A stretch of 64,000 bases of DNA, from contig CM119268.1 of assembly GCA_051294375.1 (NCBI GenBank), positions 16,293,528 through 16,357,527 on the forward strand, read 5' to 3'. Below are positions 33,251-46,395 of the stretch, in pieces. The first letter of the stretch is position 1; each line of letters begins with the position of its first letter. The translations under genes and the position numbers were made by a program. The notes under the pieces were generated by a model. That model did no database searches. It was given only the letters and a program-made list of their open reading frames with translations, and was not told the origin of the DNA. This stretch comes from Paraspadella gotoi. Taxonomy: Eukaryota; Chaetognatha.

Positions 33251-33960
33251 TCCTTCCAGGGAATTCCGATTTCTATTCCTCTTTTTTTCCTCATTTTTTA
33301 CCCACTTTTTTTTTTCCTTTCTTTCTTTACCACTGTTTCTCTACGTCTTTCACCGTTAGATGCTCTTCTTTTTTTTATTTCTCTTCGGAATTTTCTTTGT
33401 TGTTCCTTTTTTTGTCTTTATCCTTCTCTGACAATGGCGCTCCCTCTTTTCGCCCTTTGGATGCTCTTTTGTTTTTATTTTTTAAAGTTAGACGAATGGC
33501 AGTCGTTTTCATTGGGATCTTGTCACTCTGAGCTTCTATTTAGCGACTACTAACTGGCAGTCGGTCCTTATATGAAAAAAGAACCCAAGTTTTTTTTCTC
33601 TCTGCTGTTGCAATGAGCCATTTGTGGAATAAAAAGTCCAATAAAACGGAACTCAAACCTCGACCCTTCCAAATAAAAGCTTCTAACGACGTTGATCCAG
33701 CTAATAAATGACTTAATTCGTTTTAGTCCATTCTTAGGATTTATTTTCTAGTCATTTCTAACTTTTTAAACGCTTCTAACATTTAAAGTTTGTAGTCCGG
33801 TGGAATGAACGGAATTTGAAAAAGAAGTAAATGAAAAAATAATTAAAACAAATCAAAATTAACAATAAGGAATTGAAATAACCCACTGATGAGTTCCGTG
33901 CTTAATAATAAGACTAAAAACCTTCAGTTTTTTTCTCGTTTCCACTTCCTCGTCCGCCAT

Positions 33961-35385
33961 CCCTGATCTGTCCACTCACCACCCACCACCACAAACCACT
34001 CGCTACCCCTGATCTGTCCACTCACCACCCCACACCACAAACCACTCGCTACCCCTGATCTGTCCACATCTACCACCACCACCACAAAACCACTCGCCCC
34101 GACTCACCCACCACCATCCATGTACCTGTCTTCTACTCTCCACCCACCACCACAACCACTCGCTACCCCTGATCTGTCCACCACCACCCACCCCACAAAC
34201 CACTCGCTACCCCTGATCTGTCCACTCTCTCACCACCACACCACAAACCACTCGCTACCCCTGAACTGTCTAACTCTCCACCCACCACCATCACACCACT
34301 CGCTACGCCCTGATCTTCTACTCTCCACCCACCACCACTACAACCACTCGCTACCCTATCTGTCTTCCAAAACTGCTACCCATCTGTCCACCCCACCCAC
34401 CCCCAAAACCACTCGCGTACCCCCCTGTCTGTCCACTCTCCAACCCACCAACAAACCACTCGCTACCCCCTGATCTGTCTACTCTCCACCACACCACCAC
34501 AACACTCGCTACCCCCGCCTGATCTGTCTACTCTCCACCCACCACCACAAACCACTTCGCCTTACGCCCTCTGATCTGTCTACTCTCCACCCACCACCAA
34601 ACCACCCAGTCTAGTTATACCCCTGATCTGTCTAACTCTCCACCCACCCACCACAAACCACATCGCTACCCCTGATCTGTCTCTCTCCCACCCACCACCA
34701 CAAACCACTCGCTACCCCTGATCTGTCTCACTCTCCCCCACCACCAACAAACCACTCGCTACCCCTGATCTGTCACTTCTCCACCCACCACCACACAACC
34801 ACACTCGCTAACCACCTGATCTGGTCTACTTCCCCCACCACCACAAACACACATCGCTACCCTGATCTGTCTACTTCTCACCCACCACCACAAACCACTC
34901 GCTACCCCTGATCTGTCTACTCTCCACCCACCACCACAAACCACTCGCTACCCCTGATCTGTCTACTCTCCACCCACCACCTCCACAAACACTCGCTACC
35001 CCTGATCTGTCTACTCTCCACCCACCACCACAAACACTCGCTACCCACTGATCTGTCTACTCTCCACCCACCACCACAAACCACTCGCTACCCCTGATCT
35101 GTCTACTCTCCACCCACCACCACAAACCACTCGCTACCCCTGATCTGTCTACTCTCCACCCACCACCACAAACCACTCGCTACCCCTGATCTGTCTACTC
35201 TCCACCCACCACACAAACCTCACTCGCTACCCTCTGTTGATCTGTCTTCCACGACACCGTACTACTCTACCTCATGCTCTACCTCACCACTCAACAACCA
35301 CTCGCTACCCTGATCTGTCTACTCTCCACCCACCACCACAAACCACTCGCTACCCCTGATCTGTCCACTCTCCACCAACCTCTTT
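33961..35385. repeat. 46-bp minisatellite, about 30 copies
   Basis: The unit contains CACCACCACAAACCACTCGC followed by TACCCCTGATCTGTCTACTC and repeats in tandem. Copies at about 34,890-35,210 are nearly identical at 46 bases. Copies at 34,000-34,890 and 35,210-35,300 carry frequent single-base insertions and deletions. Flanks are unrelated. No conserved frame runs through the units, so it is not a repeat protein. Confidence 0.95.
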
Positions 35386-36188
35386 TCTGTTTTCTCCCAC
35401 CATCGTTACCAGTTTCGAACCAAAGGAAGAGAAGGAAATTCAAAATGGAAGAAAGAGGAAGGAAAAGACTTTTAAATTTTTATGTAGGAGGTGGAAAAAA
35501 AATTCTGTCACTCGGAACAGATCCGAGCAGCTGAACGGAGGTTCTCTTTGATAACATATATTATATAGTGGATATATATATTATATAATAAGAAAGAAAG
35601 CAGAAACTTTGACGAAATGTTTGATCCTTATTCCAACCCGGTCGTTCTCAAAGTGATTCATAAATACCAACTTCATCGCAATTCTACCAGATTCACTCCA
35701 CTCCTGTGAAAATGATTCACTTTTCTCACTTCCGCTGACCTCCACTCACTCCCACTCAACTACGCCAAGACTTTTTACCCCTTTAGCTTTTTGTTTACCG
35801 AAGATTTTTCTCTCGTTTGTCTGACAAAAACAAATATTTCATTATCCGCATTTTCTTTTCCGGGTTTCGAACATGAAATGATAAAATCACGTTTACCTAG
35901 CAATTAAATCAATTAAATATGTTACCTACATTTCAATTTTTATAGAACATGACTTTTTAGACCGAAATTGAACTCTATATTCATTGTATTGGAAACAGAC
36001 ATAAACCTGTCCTATATACAACTCCGTATAATTTTCCACCGTCAGGGTTCAAAAACCTCTCTATCTCTCTCTCTTTCTCTCTCTCTCTCTNNNNNNNNNN
36101 NNNNNNNNNNNNNNNNNNNNNNNNNNNNNNNNNNNNNNNNNNNNNNNNNNNNNNNNNNNNNNNNNNNNNNNNNNNNNNNNNNNNNNNN

Positions 36189-36221
<33 letters not shown>

Positions 36222-36383
36222 CCAAAAGGTTTTTCCTCATTTTTCACCAAATCCTTTCCATTTCTTCCTGTGATTCTCTCGCCTTCACGACATCACATTC
36301 TTTCACAAAGGGTCATTTCCGACAAAACGAAAAGAGAAGAGGGAAAAATCCGACGCGATATCCGGTCACACGTGCTCCGCCTC

Positions 36384-36419
<36 letters not shown>

Positions 36420-36834
36420 NNNNNNNNNNNNNNNNNNNNNNNNNNNNNNNNNNNNNNNNNNNNNNNNNNNNNNNNNNNNNNNNNNNNNNNNNNNNNNNNN
36501 NNNNNNNNNNNNNNNNNNNNNNNNNNNNNNNNNNNNNNNNNNNNNNNNNNNNNNNNNNNNNNNNNNNNNNNNNNNNNNNNNNNNNNNNNNNNNNNNNNNN
36601 NNNNNNNNNNNNNNNNNNNNNNNNNNNNNTTTTTTTTGCCCGATCGCATTTGCATGAAAGGATAATTCGAGTGCTCAATATCGTTCGGCCAATAAATTGA
36701 TGGTGATTAGAACAACGACGCTGGCGACGATGATAAGAATCGTTACGATCATGATGTTGATGGTTAAAATGAGTTAAATTAATTTGTAGTATTCTCTCTG
36801 TGTCTCTCAATGTTTTTCTTTCTCACTCACTCAC

Positions 36835-36869
<35 letters not shown>

Positions 36870-36940
36870 CACCCATTTTCACAGCTCAGTCCATCCGGTA
36901 AATATAGTAAATATAGACACAAAACTTTCTTAGTACTCAC
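35386..36940. other. Spacer with two N gaps
   Basis: Gaps at 36091-36188 (both sides CT) and 36420-36629 (left edge (TTTC)n). The stretch 35,540-36,060 is AT-rich. This lies 3' of the last recognised exon of the minus-strand Ig-like gene and should contain further exons or intron of it, but I could not identify one. Confidence 0.5.
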
Positions 36941-37148
36941 CTATACATGTCGTCGTCCTTCATGAATCCGTATTTCCCCAAGTCCACCGTTTTGTCGTAA
37001 GGAAGTCCCCCAAATGACAAGACTTTGTTCCCGGTGGCCAGAACCCAAATCGCTGGCCTTAAAAGAGAAAGGTCAGGCAATTGCAGAGATTTTTGTGGTT
37101 GACCTCCTTGTCGTAGGTAATCATTGAAGAATGAAGAAAGAAATAAAA

Positions 37149-37241
<93 letters not shown>

Positions 37242-38517
37242 AAAAAGGAAATACAATAAAACTAAAGCCTCTCCTTGTCTCACTTCAAATCATCGTCACT
37301 GCACATCTCATCGCGAAATACAAATTGAAAGAAAATAAACTTCAAGCGTCAAGAAAGTTAATTTGATTTCTACTTCAACATCGTCGTCCTCAACGTCGTT
37401 GTAGCAATCGTTGTCATTTTCTTTTTATATCGAACTTCGAGTAAAAAAAAAAAATACATTAACGGTCCTCCGCAGTTTAAGCCCAGAAACCCATTTTTTT
37501 CTCACACGATTTTCCCATTTTCGAATTAATCGAGAGCTCCTACATATTTTTTCTTCCTACAAATGGACACACCCCAAAACCCATTGGCACCCAAGAAAAA
37601 GAATTCGCCCTTCCAGCTCCGGGTCTTCTCGCCCCCTCTCCCCCCCCCCGACCTGGGAGTGAAGCAATCGAAATGAATGGTGGCGCCCTCCGGCGCCGCA
37701 GCGTACACTGTGTTGTCGACTTCTTCGCTGAGGCTGGAGTGAAGGGGATGATGCGGGAGAGGGTTTGATGTAGAAAAGACGGCGTGATGGTGCGGCGNNN
37801 NNNNNNNNNNNNNNNNNNNNNNNNNNNNNNNNNNNNNNNNNNNNNNNNNNNNNNNNNNNNNNNNNNNNNNNNNNNNNNNNNNNNNNNNNNNNNNNNNNNN
37901 NNNNNNNNNNNNNNNNNNNNAAAAAAAGGGATGAGAAATCGGGGATCGAGATAATTTTTGAATTCTACCATTCTCTTGCGTTAAGTTAGTTTAGAATCAT
38001 CAATCAGGAATCGTCTTAAAAAGTAAGTATAAAAAACTCTCAATGACAGACTATAAAAAGAAAATATTATCAATTAAACCAATTTTAAACGTTCGTTTGT
38101 GAATATCTAAGTCTTAAGTCTGCTTCGCTCTAATAGAGACGCCGAAGAAAAAGAGCGAAAAGCTTTGAACGACGGAGAAAATATATATACTATGCGAAAA
38201 TGTCAACGGCCACACTTTTTTACCCGTGGGAGTGGAAAAAGAAAGAAAGAAGAAAAAAGTCTAGTGAGAGAGAGAGAGAAAGAAAAAAGTATATAATGGC
38301 GAATGGAAGGAGGAAAAAAGGGGAAAAATGGGAAGAAATAAGGAAAAAAGGAAAAAAAACGCGGTGCAGATTTATTCTTGAGAGAATTCCCTAAAAGGTC
38401 CGCGAGATTCCCGGTGCTAAAATCCGAGGATTAACTTTCTTTTAGCAACAAAAGGAGAGAGACCTATTTCTCTTTTTTTGGGGGGAAGAGGAGGGGAGGG
38501 AGTAAGGTGAAAGAGGA

Positions 38518-38614
<97 letters not shown>

Positions 38615-40142
38615 TAGATATATAAAATTTATAGGGAGACAGATAGGCAAATGGAAAGAAAGATAAAAAGAGAGGCAAACAAAGATAGGGAGAGTGAGAC
38701 GCGAGACATTTTAATTAAAGGGAAGTGGATAAAATTTGAACCTCGGGAAAATAGAAGTAGAAACAGATAAAACGTGAGAGACAGAAAGACAAATAAAGGG
38801 AACTATAAAAAGATTAAGAAACGAGAGAGGAAAAGNNNNNNNNNNNNNNNNNNNNNNNNNNNNNNNNNNNNNNNNNNNNNNNNNNNNNNNNNNNNNNNNN
38901 NNNNNNNNNNNNNNNNNNNNNNNNNNNNNNNNNNNNNNNNNNNNNNNNNNNNNNNNNNNNNNNNNNNNNNNNNNNNNNNNNNNNNNNNNNNNNNNNNNNN
39001 NNNNNNNNNNNNNNNNNNNNNNNNNNNNNNNNNNNNNNNNNNNNNNNNNNNNNNNNNNNNNNNNNNNNNNNNNNNNNNNNNNNNNNNNNNNNNNNNNNNN
39101 NNNNNNNNNNNNNNNNNNNNNNNNNNNNNNNNNNNNNNNNNNGAGAGAGAGAGAGAGAGAGAGTAACATAATGTAGGTACAAAATCTCTATTGTCGTCGC
39201 AAACTCTCGCCTCAAAAGTAACCATTCTTAATGAGCCTTCACAACTTACGTACTTAGTTTAATTTTCGTATGTTTGAATTTATTCCTTATTTGATGATTC
39301 ATTTTCTAATTTATTTCCTCGTTCTAGTTCAATAACTAACTAATTTTCCATTCCACTTCCCGGGTATATTTCTGATTTCTTTTTTTTTTTCCCTACTTTT
39401 TCTTTCAACTTAAACGTTAATTTTACCCTTCATTTTCCATTAATATTCCCATTTTTAAACTTATACCCGAGTCCCAGTGCTCTACAGACTCCGCCACAGA
39501 AAAATAAGAAAATTTATATGATGGATGAAAAGGGGGAAAAAAAGAGGAGAAAGACGATAAATGGGAATTGAACAAAGAGAAATAAAATGGGACACAAAGT
39601 AAGAAAGGAAAGTATAAAGGGAAGACAATAAAAAAAGGGGAAATAACGAGAAAAAATAAAGGAAAAAAAAAAGGAGAATGTAGAAATTATAAGAAAGATA
39701 GATTACTAAAAAGATGATAACTAACAGCGAACGAATTGACTTCAGTTAACGATCGTTCTTTGCCACAGTCACTATTCTCAGCACCGTGCGGGCGCCGCTT
39801 TATTCCATTCGCGCCGACTTACCCGCTCACGGCGCCGCCCGTCATCAACGCCGCCGCCGTCGCCGCGAAGAGTAGGACGACTCCCCGGAAGGAGGTCGCC
39901 GACGAGACCGAGACGCGGCGGCGCCGGTCTCGATGAGAAGCAGACGCCGGACGAAGCTCGTCGATGCCGAGACGAGACGTCATTTCACCGACGGGTGAAA
40001 TTGTGTCGCCAAGTTGTGAAGTGATGACGACGACGGAAGATGTCGCGTCGATTAATGTAAGGAATGACGCCGAAACTAGGCGCCGCGCCGGCGTTAGAGA
40101 TTCCAGGCGACGACAATTTCCGATTCGCCGTCTGGTCGCCAT
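36941..40142 (-). CDS. Secreted or membrane protein with a partial Ig-like domain (3' incomplete)
   Basis: Exons on the minus strand: 40142-39823, 37733-37653 and 37057-36941. Junction one is GCGG|GTAAGT to TCCAG|C and junction two is CCCAG|GTCGGG to TTTTAAG|G, both phase 2 and in frame. The last donor is TATAG|GTGAGT. Exon one (first ATG 40142) ends in a hydrophobic stretch, FRGVVLLFAATAAALMTGG (residues 86-104), that looks like a signal peptide. The N-region before it is long, so an internal Met (54) or an upstream exon may be the true start. Then come EGATIHFDC (Cys130), AIWVLATGNKV (Trp138) and DDDMYR. The order Cys, Trp, acidic turn, E-strand suits an Ig V-like domain, but the Cys-to-Trp spacing is short and the second Cys would be in an unseen exon. 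Introns contain (GAAA)n, (GATA)n and two N gaps. Family not identified. Confidence 0.6.
37149..37244. repeat. (GAAA)n microsatellite in an intron
   Basis: Tetranucleotide array inside the 37,058-37,652 intron of the Ig-like gene, about 90 bases beyond its acceptor. Confidence 0.97.
37734..39822 (-). other. First intron of the Ig-like gene, with two N gaps
   Basis: N runs at 37798-37920 and 38836-39142, so an additional exon could be hidden. The phase fit of the two flanking exons shows none is required. The rest is AT-rich with purine-rich patches. Confidence 0.5.
38521..38612. repeat. (GATA)n microsatellite
   Basis: About 23 GATA units inside the first intron of the Ig-like gene. Confidence 0.98.
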
Positions 40143-40218
40143 GACGACGCGTCTGATCCCCCAATTCCGAGGAGAAGATAGAGAGGGACTTAATTCTGCG
40201 TGGCTACCATCGAGAGAG

Positions 40219-40319
<101 letters not shown>

Positions 40320-40392
40320 TCAACAACAGAGAAAAGAGGACAAAAGCAAAAGAAAGACCCTCTCTCTCTCTCTGTGTGAGCCAGAAGATTTT

Positions 40393-40485
40393 CTCCTTAG
40401 CAACGGCGAGAAATTTCCTTAGCGACGACGAAGCGATTTCTTCCCGGCAACGGTTGCCAAGTAAGAGACGCGTTACCAAGGAAAC
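40393..40485 (-). promoter_or_regulatory. X-box-like (RFX) motif cluster upstream of the Ig-like gene
   Basis: GTTACCAAGGAAAC at 40472-40485 fits the X-box plan (GTTNCC, spacer, GGNAAC type halves). GGCAACGGTTGCC at 40446-40458 is a perfect inverted repeat of the same half sites, and CCTTAGCAAC at 40395-40404 is another half site. RFX factors bind such elements and regulate ciliary genes in animals. The cluster is about 250-340 bases upstream of the ATG at 40142. The role is inferred from motif shape only. Confidence 0.4.
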
Positions 40486-41939
40486 GACGCGCTACCGAGA
40501 AAGAGAAAGGGTCACGACTCGCGGCCAAAAAGACGGAGGGAAATTCGTGCCTTTTGTCATCTTCGCCGAGAAGCCAAAACGCTTTTTTGGTTGGCCGTGT
40601 GGGGTTAGTCAATGCACGACGAACGCGTCTGATCGCGCCCGATAAGTTTTGATCTGCCGAGTGTCAGAAGGTATAGCAGAGGGACTTGAGATGTCCTGGG
40701 CGCGGAATCCGAGAGTTAGACGGAGAGAGAGGAGAGAGTAGAGATGAGATAGAGAAGGAGAAGGAGAGTGAGGAAGAGTAGGAGTAGAGGTAATTAGAGA
40801 GAGAGAGAAAGGAGAGAGGAGAGAGGAGGAGATGAGAAGAAGAGAGAGAGAGAGAGTAGGAGAGAGAGTAGACGAGAGAGATGAGAGGTGGCGTCAACAG
40901 GATTGCGCGGGCATACAGAGAAAAGTTAGAGGTGATACCAAAGATGGCAAGAGAGAATCGAGACGCCCTCTCTCGTACTCTCCTGTGTTGTAGGCACATT
41001 GAAGATTTTCTGGCGCCTGTATACATAAAGCATTCGATGAGGCGAGATAATTTCCTGTGAGGGCTGACGTACGTGAAGACGATTTGCTTAATTCGCGTGC
41101 AAAACGGTTGAAACCAGGTGAAAGATAGGATCGTGTTTACCACGCAGTGAGATTAACACTTAGTAAAAACTATTCGCACATGAGTCGTAAAATCGTTTAC
41201 CGGAAAGAGAAAGGATGTCACCTCGTGATCTCGTCGCTAGGCGGCGCCGCACGAAATTCAGTTATGCGGTAGGGAATCACTATTTACTTGCTGTGCTCTT
41301 TGTGTGCATCTTCTTCGTCGCTGAGTAAGCCCAAAACTCGGCTCTTTTTTGGTTGGCCGTTGGGGGAGTAGCGGGGTAAGCAAACGGGGGTAGTCGTGGG
41401 CGGGGGAGTGTATTAAAAAATCATATTCAGGTTGTCGGTTTCGGAATTCAATGAAAGGTCTGTTATAGTCTACTTAATCTTCGAGGGGGGGAGGGAAGAA
41501 TGAAATATGTCAGGATAATGTTTGACTCGTAGGCGCTGTTGGGAGTGATGAGGGTAGTCCGAGGCAGCTCCCGATCTAGTGAATGGTTTTGGTGTGGTGC
41601 TGTCGAGGGTGCTGCGTTATGATGCGTCTATCGTAAGGCTCGCCTTGCGTATGTTGTCCTGTAGATGTAAGAGAGTGTCGTCTGCTATCATTTCGTTTCC
41701 GTCTCTATTTTCGGTTCGTTCAAGGATTGCGTTTTCGTTTTTTTCTGTTAAATCTGTAATGAGTACGCGTTTTACGGTCGAGCACGAACTTTTCTTTATG
41801 GCCATTTATTCGTATCGACCTCGTGAATATGTATACAGATCATCGTAATTAAAAGTTCGCTCTGGTTCGTAGCCGTCGCGCGTCGTGAGGATTTTGTCGG
41901 GAAGTTCGGTCGTTCGTTCGGAGTCTCGTTCTCGTCGGT
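40486..41939. other. Irregular GA-rich and duplicated segment before a 25-N gap
   Basis: 40,715-40,890 is a noisy GA tract with many single-base breaks. 41,190-41,400 resembles a degraded direct copy of 40,485-40,610: shared CTTTTTTGGTTGGCCGT, AAAGAGAAAGG and GAAATTC in the same order. The gap at 41940-41964 is exactly 25 N. No gene called. Confidence 0.5.
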
Positions 41940-41964
41940 NNNNNNNNNNNNNNNNNNNNNNNNN

Positions 41965-42002
<38 letters not shown>

Positions 42003-42409
42003 ATCGAAAGAGTTTTTGTTTTATTCGATATTATTATTTTTTGATTTGTTTCTATTTTTTTCTTGCAACATCGATTTTTGAAAAGGATTTTTTTTTTTTC
42101 GTTTTTATTTTTGTTTTCGTCGTCGCTGTCGTCGTCGTCCTTTTTTTTTCAAATATCGAGCGACAACGAAATTTTCGATCAAATCCTGAGGATAAAAAAA
42201 AAGAAGATTTGAGTTTGCAAGTCGTCGTCGTCATCGTCGTCATCATACTCATTGTTTCTTTACTTTTGTCATTTCCGTCGCGTTATGAAAGATTGGTATG
42301 TAACGAACAATTGTTAACAAAACCTCATTTCACTTATGGTATTTTTTCTCTTTCTTTCTGTCGATCTGGGCGAAGCTTCATAGTCCATCAAAGTCGTCTT
42401 TTGTACACA

Positions 42410-42412
<3 letters not shown>

Positions 42413-42473
<61 letters not shown>
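42413..42473. repeat. (GA)n microsatellite
   Basis: About 30 GA units. A (TGT)n run follows at about 42,550-42,570. Confidence 0.96.
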
Positions 42474-42476
<3 letters not shown>

Positions 42477-43733
42477 GAAATCACACACGTCGTAAACTGG
42501 AAGGATAGGGAATGAAATCGGGCGAGTGTGAGATGAGATGAAGAGTAGCTGTTGTTGTTGTTGTTGTTGTTTTCATTATTTTCCTTTTTTCGAGATCCAG
42601 TGCCTTTCAGCCAAAAATGCAACGATTGGTAAGTATGTAAGGACAATTGTATTATTCAAACAAATTTGTATTTTGGTGTAAGGACAACGCATGCAAAGGT
42701 TATTTAATGTTTAAATAGAGATTCTTTGTGGGTATTTGTAATTGAGCTGCCTTGAAAAATGATTCCGCTATGTGAATTGAAATATTGACAAAAATTAAAC
42801 GCTCTAGTAATACCCACAAAGACTCTCTTTTAAATTTGTATTTTCTTTTTTGAATTACAATATCGTAGTATTTAATTCGTTGCTGGGAAAGGCGACAAGG
42901 CTCTTTTTTCCGAGAGAGGCGTCCTCGCCCTTTTTTCCTAGCATGCTTTTTCTTTTTGGGACGTTTGTTGTGTGGGATTTAAATTATAAACACGATTAAA
43001 ATCGAAAAGACAAATTTTGAAATTTTACCAAACTTCTACTGTAGATCAATTCAGATTTGAATGTGGGACTGAGTTTTTTTCGGCTCCACGATCTCTATCC
43101 ATTTTAGGAGTATTTATTTAATTTTAAAAACATTTTTTGCTATTTCAATGTTAATGTTACTTTTGATCAAGGTTGATACGTAATTCGTGGGTAGTTAAAT
43201 ATTCTTTTGTACTTATTATAATCCGACAAGAAGTGACTGTATGTAACTTGCATTCAAGATACACCTTTTTTTCGCGCGTTCTTTTTCGGCCAGTCGGACA
43301 AAAGGGCAAACGGCCTCGAGGTCGCAACGCCGGATATTTTCAGCATCATCGTCGGAGCGTGAACTCATCCCCCCCCCGCCACCCCCCCACGCCCACGCGC
43401 CACCTTTCGAAGCCACTTTCTTTCTCTCTCTCCTCGCCAGCTCCCCTTTCCCAGGAATTCTAGCTGAGCCAGCGAAACCCATCTTCGCATCACCGTGAAA
43501 CTCGCGTCCGCGTGAGAACCCAAGACGCCATCTCACATTTTCTTACAGATTTCTTTTTTTTTTTTTCGATGGTTTTTTCTCACTCTTTTGTTTCTCTTGT
43601 TCAATATCTTTGTCTTTGATATTTTTAATTCAATTATAATTATTATAATATTTCCTCTCTTATCTTCCGTCTTCTTTCATTTTCTTCTCTCCATCTTCTT
43701 CATCATCTTTCATTTATTTTAAACTGCATCTCT

Positions 43734-43769
<36 letters not shown>

Positions 43770-43814
43770 TCTCCTCTCTCTCTCCCATCTCTCTCTCTCT
43801 CTCTATCTCTCTCT
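43734..43814. repeat. Interrupted (CT)n microsatellite
   Basis: CT units with TTCT, CCTCT and ATCT breaks. Confidence 0.92.
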
Positions 43815-45354
43815 CCCTTTTCATTCTCACCCCTCTTTTTTTCCTTTCACTCCCTTTCTTTCGTCCTTTGTAAAAGTAGAGGGCTTTTTTTTCATAAATA
43901 TTTATACAGAGATTTTCCCGGGCTAAATCGAGCGCCGAGCTGAGGTCGATGCTTTGAGCTCCCGCTTTATTTTCCCCTTTTAAACTTTTATAAGTTCAAC
44001 TTCGACGTTTAAAACATTTTTTTTTTCTGGTGAGACAAAAAATATCATGAATTCGACCGTGAATGTCGAAAAAAGAGGTTTCAGTAACGGCTTTCTTATC
44101 TTTTATTATTTTTCTTTAATTCAAAATTTAAAATAGTTAATGCGTCTCATTAACGTTTTATTCTCGTCCTCATTTTCGTGTCTTTTGTTTTCGTAGACAC
44201 CGAGAGTATGATAGTATCGATATATCCATTTTTATTATTAGGCAATTTTGTTTTTAGATTTAAATGAGATTATTTATATTTGAAGTTGAGATTTATAAAA
44301 TGGGCTTAATGGCCGCATTTAATTTTCTTAATCAAACATTTGTGATACATTTAATACTTTTGAGTGGCAGAGAAAAAGAGAGACTCTCAAAAGACAAATG
44401 CAGTGATGCCGCGATAATACGGCACGAGGTGCTATCGTTACGCTTTAGGATGTCATTAAAAAGTCGAAACTCGTTTTAGTGAAATTTCGTTTATCATGAT
44501 AGTATGACAAAGAAAAAACCTCATTAATTGGGAAAATTATTTTCTTACAGGAATTTTAGAGATTTTTCATTATCTCTCAACAATAGTTAATTGCCGATTT
44601 CATACATTACAAAAGCGATTCAACTATCGCTTTTAATAGATATCGTGTTTTCTCTAAACCACAACAATAACAAACGATTCGCGCGCCAAACACACGCGGT
44701 GGAAAAAGGAAAAAAGAAACGTAAATCGGGGACGAGGAAGATTTTCCTCGAAAAAAATCGTTAATATCTATCACGACTCTCTCTCTCTCTCTCTCTCTCT
44801 CTCAACGTCTCCCTCTTTTGGCGCTCACTCGCGTTGGTAAACAAACAAACGGAAACTGGAATCCATTTTCTCTTCGGCGCCGAAAAAAAAGAGACCATTT
44901 AAGAAATGGTCATCGCGAGACAGAGACGTCGAGATGGAGCGCCCTCTTCAACTCTTTCTCATACAAGTGATGGTTTTTTGACTTTTCTCCCAATGGCGCT
45001 GACATAGAAATTAGAAAGGAAGTTGAACAAAGGGAAAAAAAAAATTAAGCGACGACTGAGAAATGATTGGTTTTAAAACCGATGGTGACATCAAAGTTAA
45101 TCGGGATGAAATTACAAACAGCTATCCGAGTTAATGACGACAAATGAGTGAAAAGACGTCGGGAATGATTACTACGACGGCATGAAAGTCAACGACGACA
45201 CGAAACGATCAAGACGACGCCGACGACGACGATAAAAGTGACGATGATGACGACGACGACGAAGACGACGACATCGAAGGAAAGAACGAAACGACATCAG
45301 CGAACGATCATAATGGCGACTGTAGAGTGTCGACGGAGAAAGTTTGAGGTAAAT

Positions 45355-45355
<1 letters not shown>

Positions 45356-45408
<53 letters not shown>
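45356..45408. repeat. (GA)n microsatellite
   Basis: About 26 GA units. Confidence 0.96.
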
Positions 45409-45411
<3 letters not shown>

Positions 45412-46317
45412 TAGATTATACTTATAGAGAGAGCAAGAGAGAGAGAGAGAACGAAAAAGTAATTTAGTGTGCAAGAATTTTGAAGGTAAGACTAGTGGAA
45501 ATTGAAGGGAAAACGTGGACAGCAGCCAAGACTGCTGGAGTAATGGCGGCGGCCGCGGCGGCGGGCGAGGGACGAGAATCCTAGTAATTCGACTGAGGAA
45601 GAGAGAGGGAGAACGGAAAAGAAAGAGAGAGAAAAAAAGAATAAAAATAGATTAAGATATGTACTTAGTCTTAGAAGGAGAAAGTTTTAGTTTTCTCAGA
45701 TTATATCAGGAAGTAATTAATGTCTAAAATATCACGCACACAAGAGCGCGTGCACACACACAAAAAAAATGATAATCTTAATGTGTCTGAGACTTACTGT
45801 CTTAATTGTTTTTTTTTTTTTTCAAACTATACGACATTATCGCACGAATTGTCATCCTCGTTGTCATCATGTTAACAGTTGTATTCAGTCATATAACCGC
45901 TGTCCTTGCAGTTGTATGTAGTTGTTGATCTTGTTGTAGTTGTTGCCATCCTCAAAAATTAGAAGGGATTGCAGTAAACGATTGCAGGCGACGAAGCCAA
46001 TGAATTGGAGAACGATAACCATTTGCGTCTTCAGGAAAAAAAAGGAAATGATTCTGGCGAAGAAAGGAAGTACTTTTGTCGCAGTTCTATACCGAGGGAA
46101 AGTGAAGAAAGAATGAACTAAGAATGTTTTTAAAAAATAAACTTTGCATCGATTTTATTAATTAGAAAAAGGTTAATGCCTGTTAAGTTGACTTGATAAT
46201 TTATTCCTTACTGAATAAAATTTTTATTCTGCCAAAACGAAATTATTATGTATTTTCTTCACTTCAAACGGAATCTTTCGCCTCCTGATTAACGACTCTC
46301 CGAATTCGCCTTTCGAT

Positions 46318-46326
46318 CTCTCTCTG

Positions 46327-46395
<69 letters not shown>

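Larger units (their letters stand above)
30663..33960. other. Gene-poor spacer with microsatellites
   Basis: 30,830-31,000 repeats short CAAATCTCGGCGTC-like phrases. 31,280-31,700 and 32,530-32,720 are pyrimidine-rich, and 31,710-32,060 is AT-rich. No supported exon. Confidence 0.5.

Noticed and set aside
33961-35385. CRISPR-like regular repeat
   Set aside because: Units are head-to-tail without unique spacers, in an animal genome; a plain minisatellite.
41617-41805. Minus frame with IADDTLLHLQD, reminiscent of the reverse transcriptase ADD motif
   Set aside because: No other reverse transcriptase motif lies beside it, the aromatic residue before ADD is missing, and the region looks like noisy gap-fill sequence.
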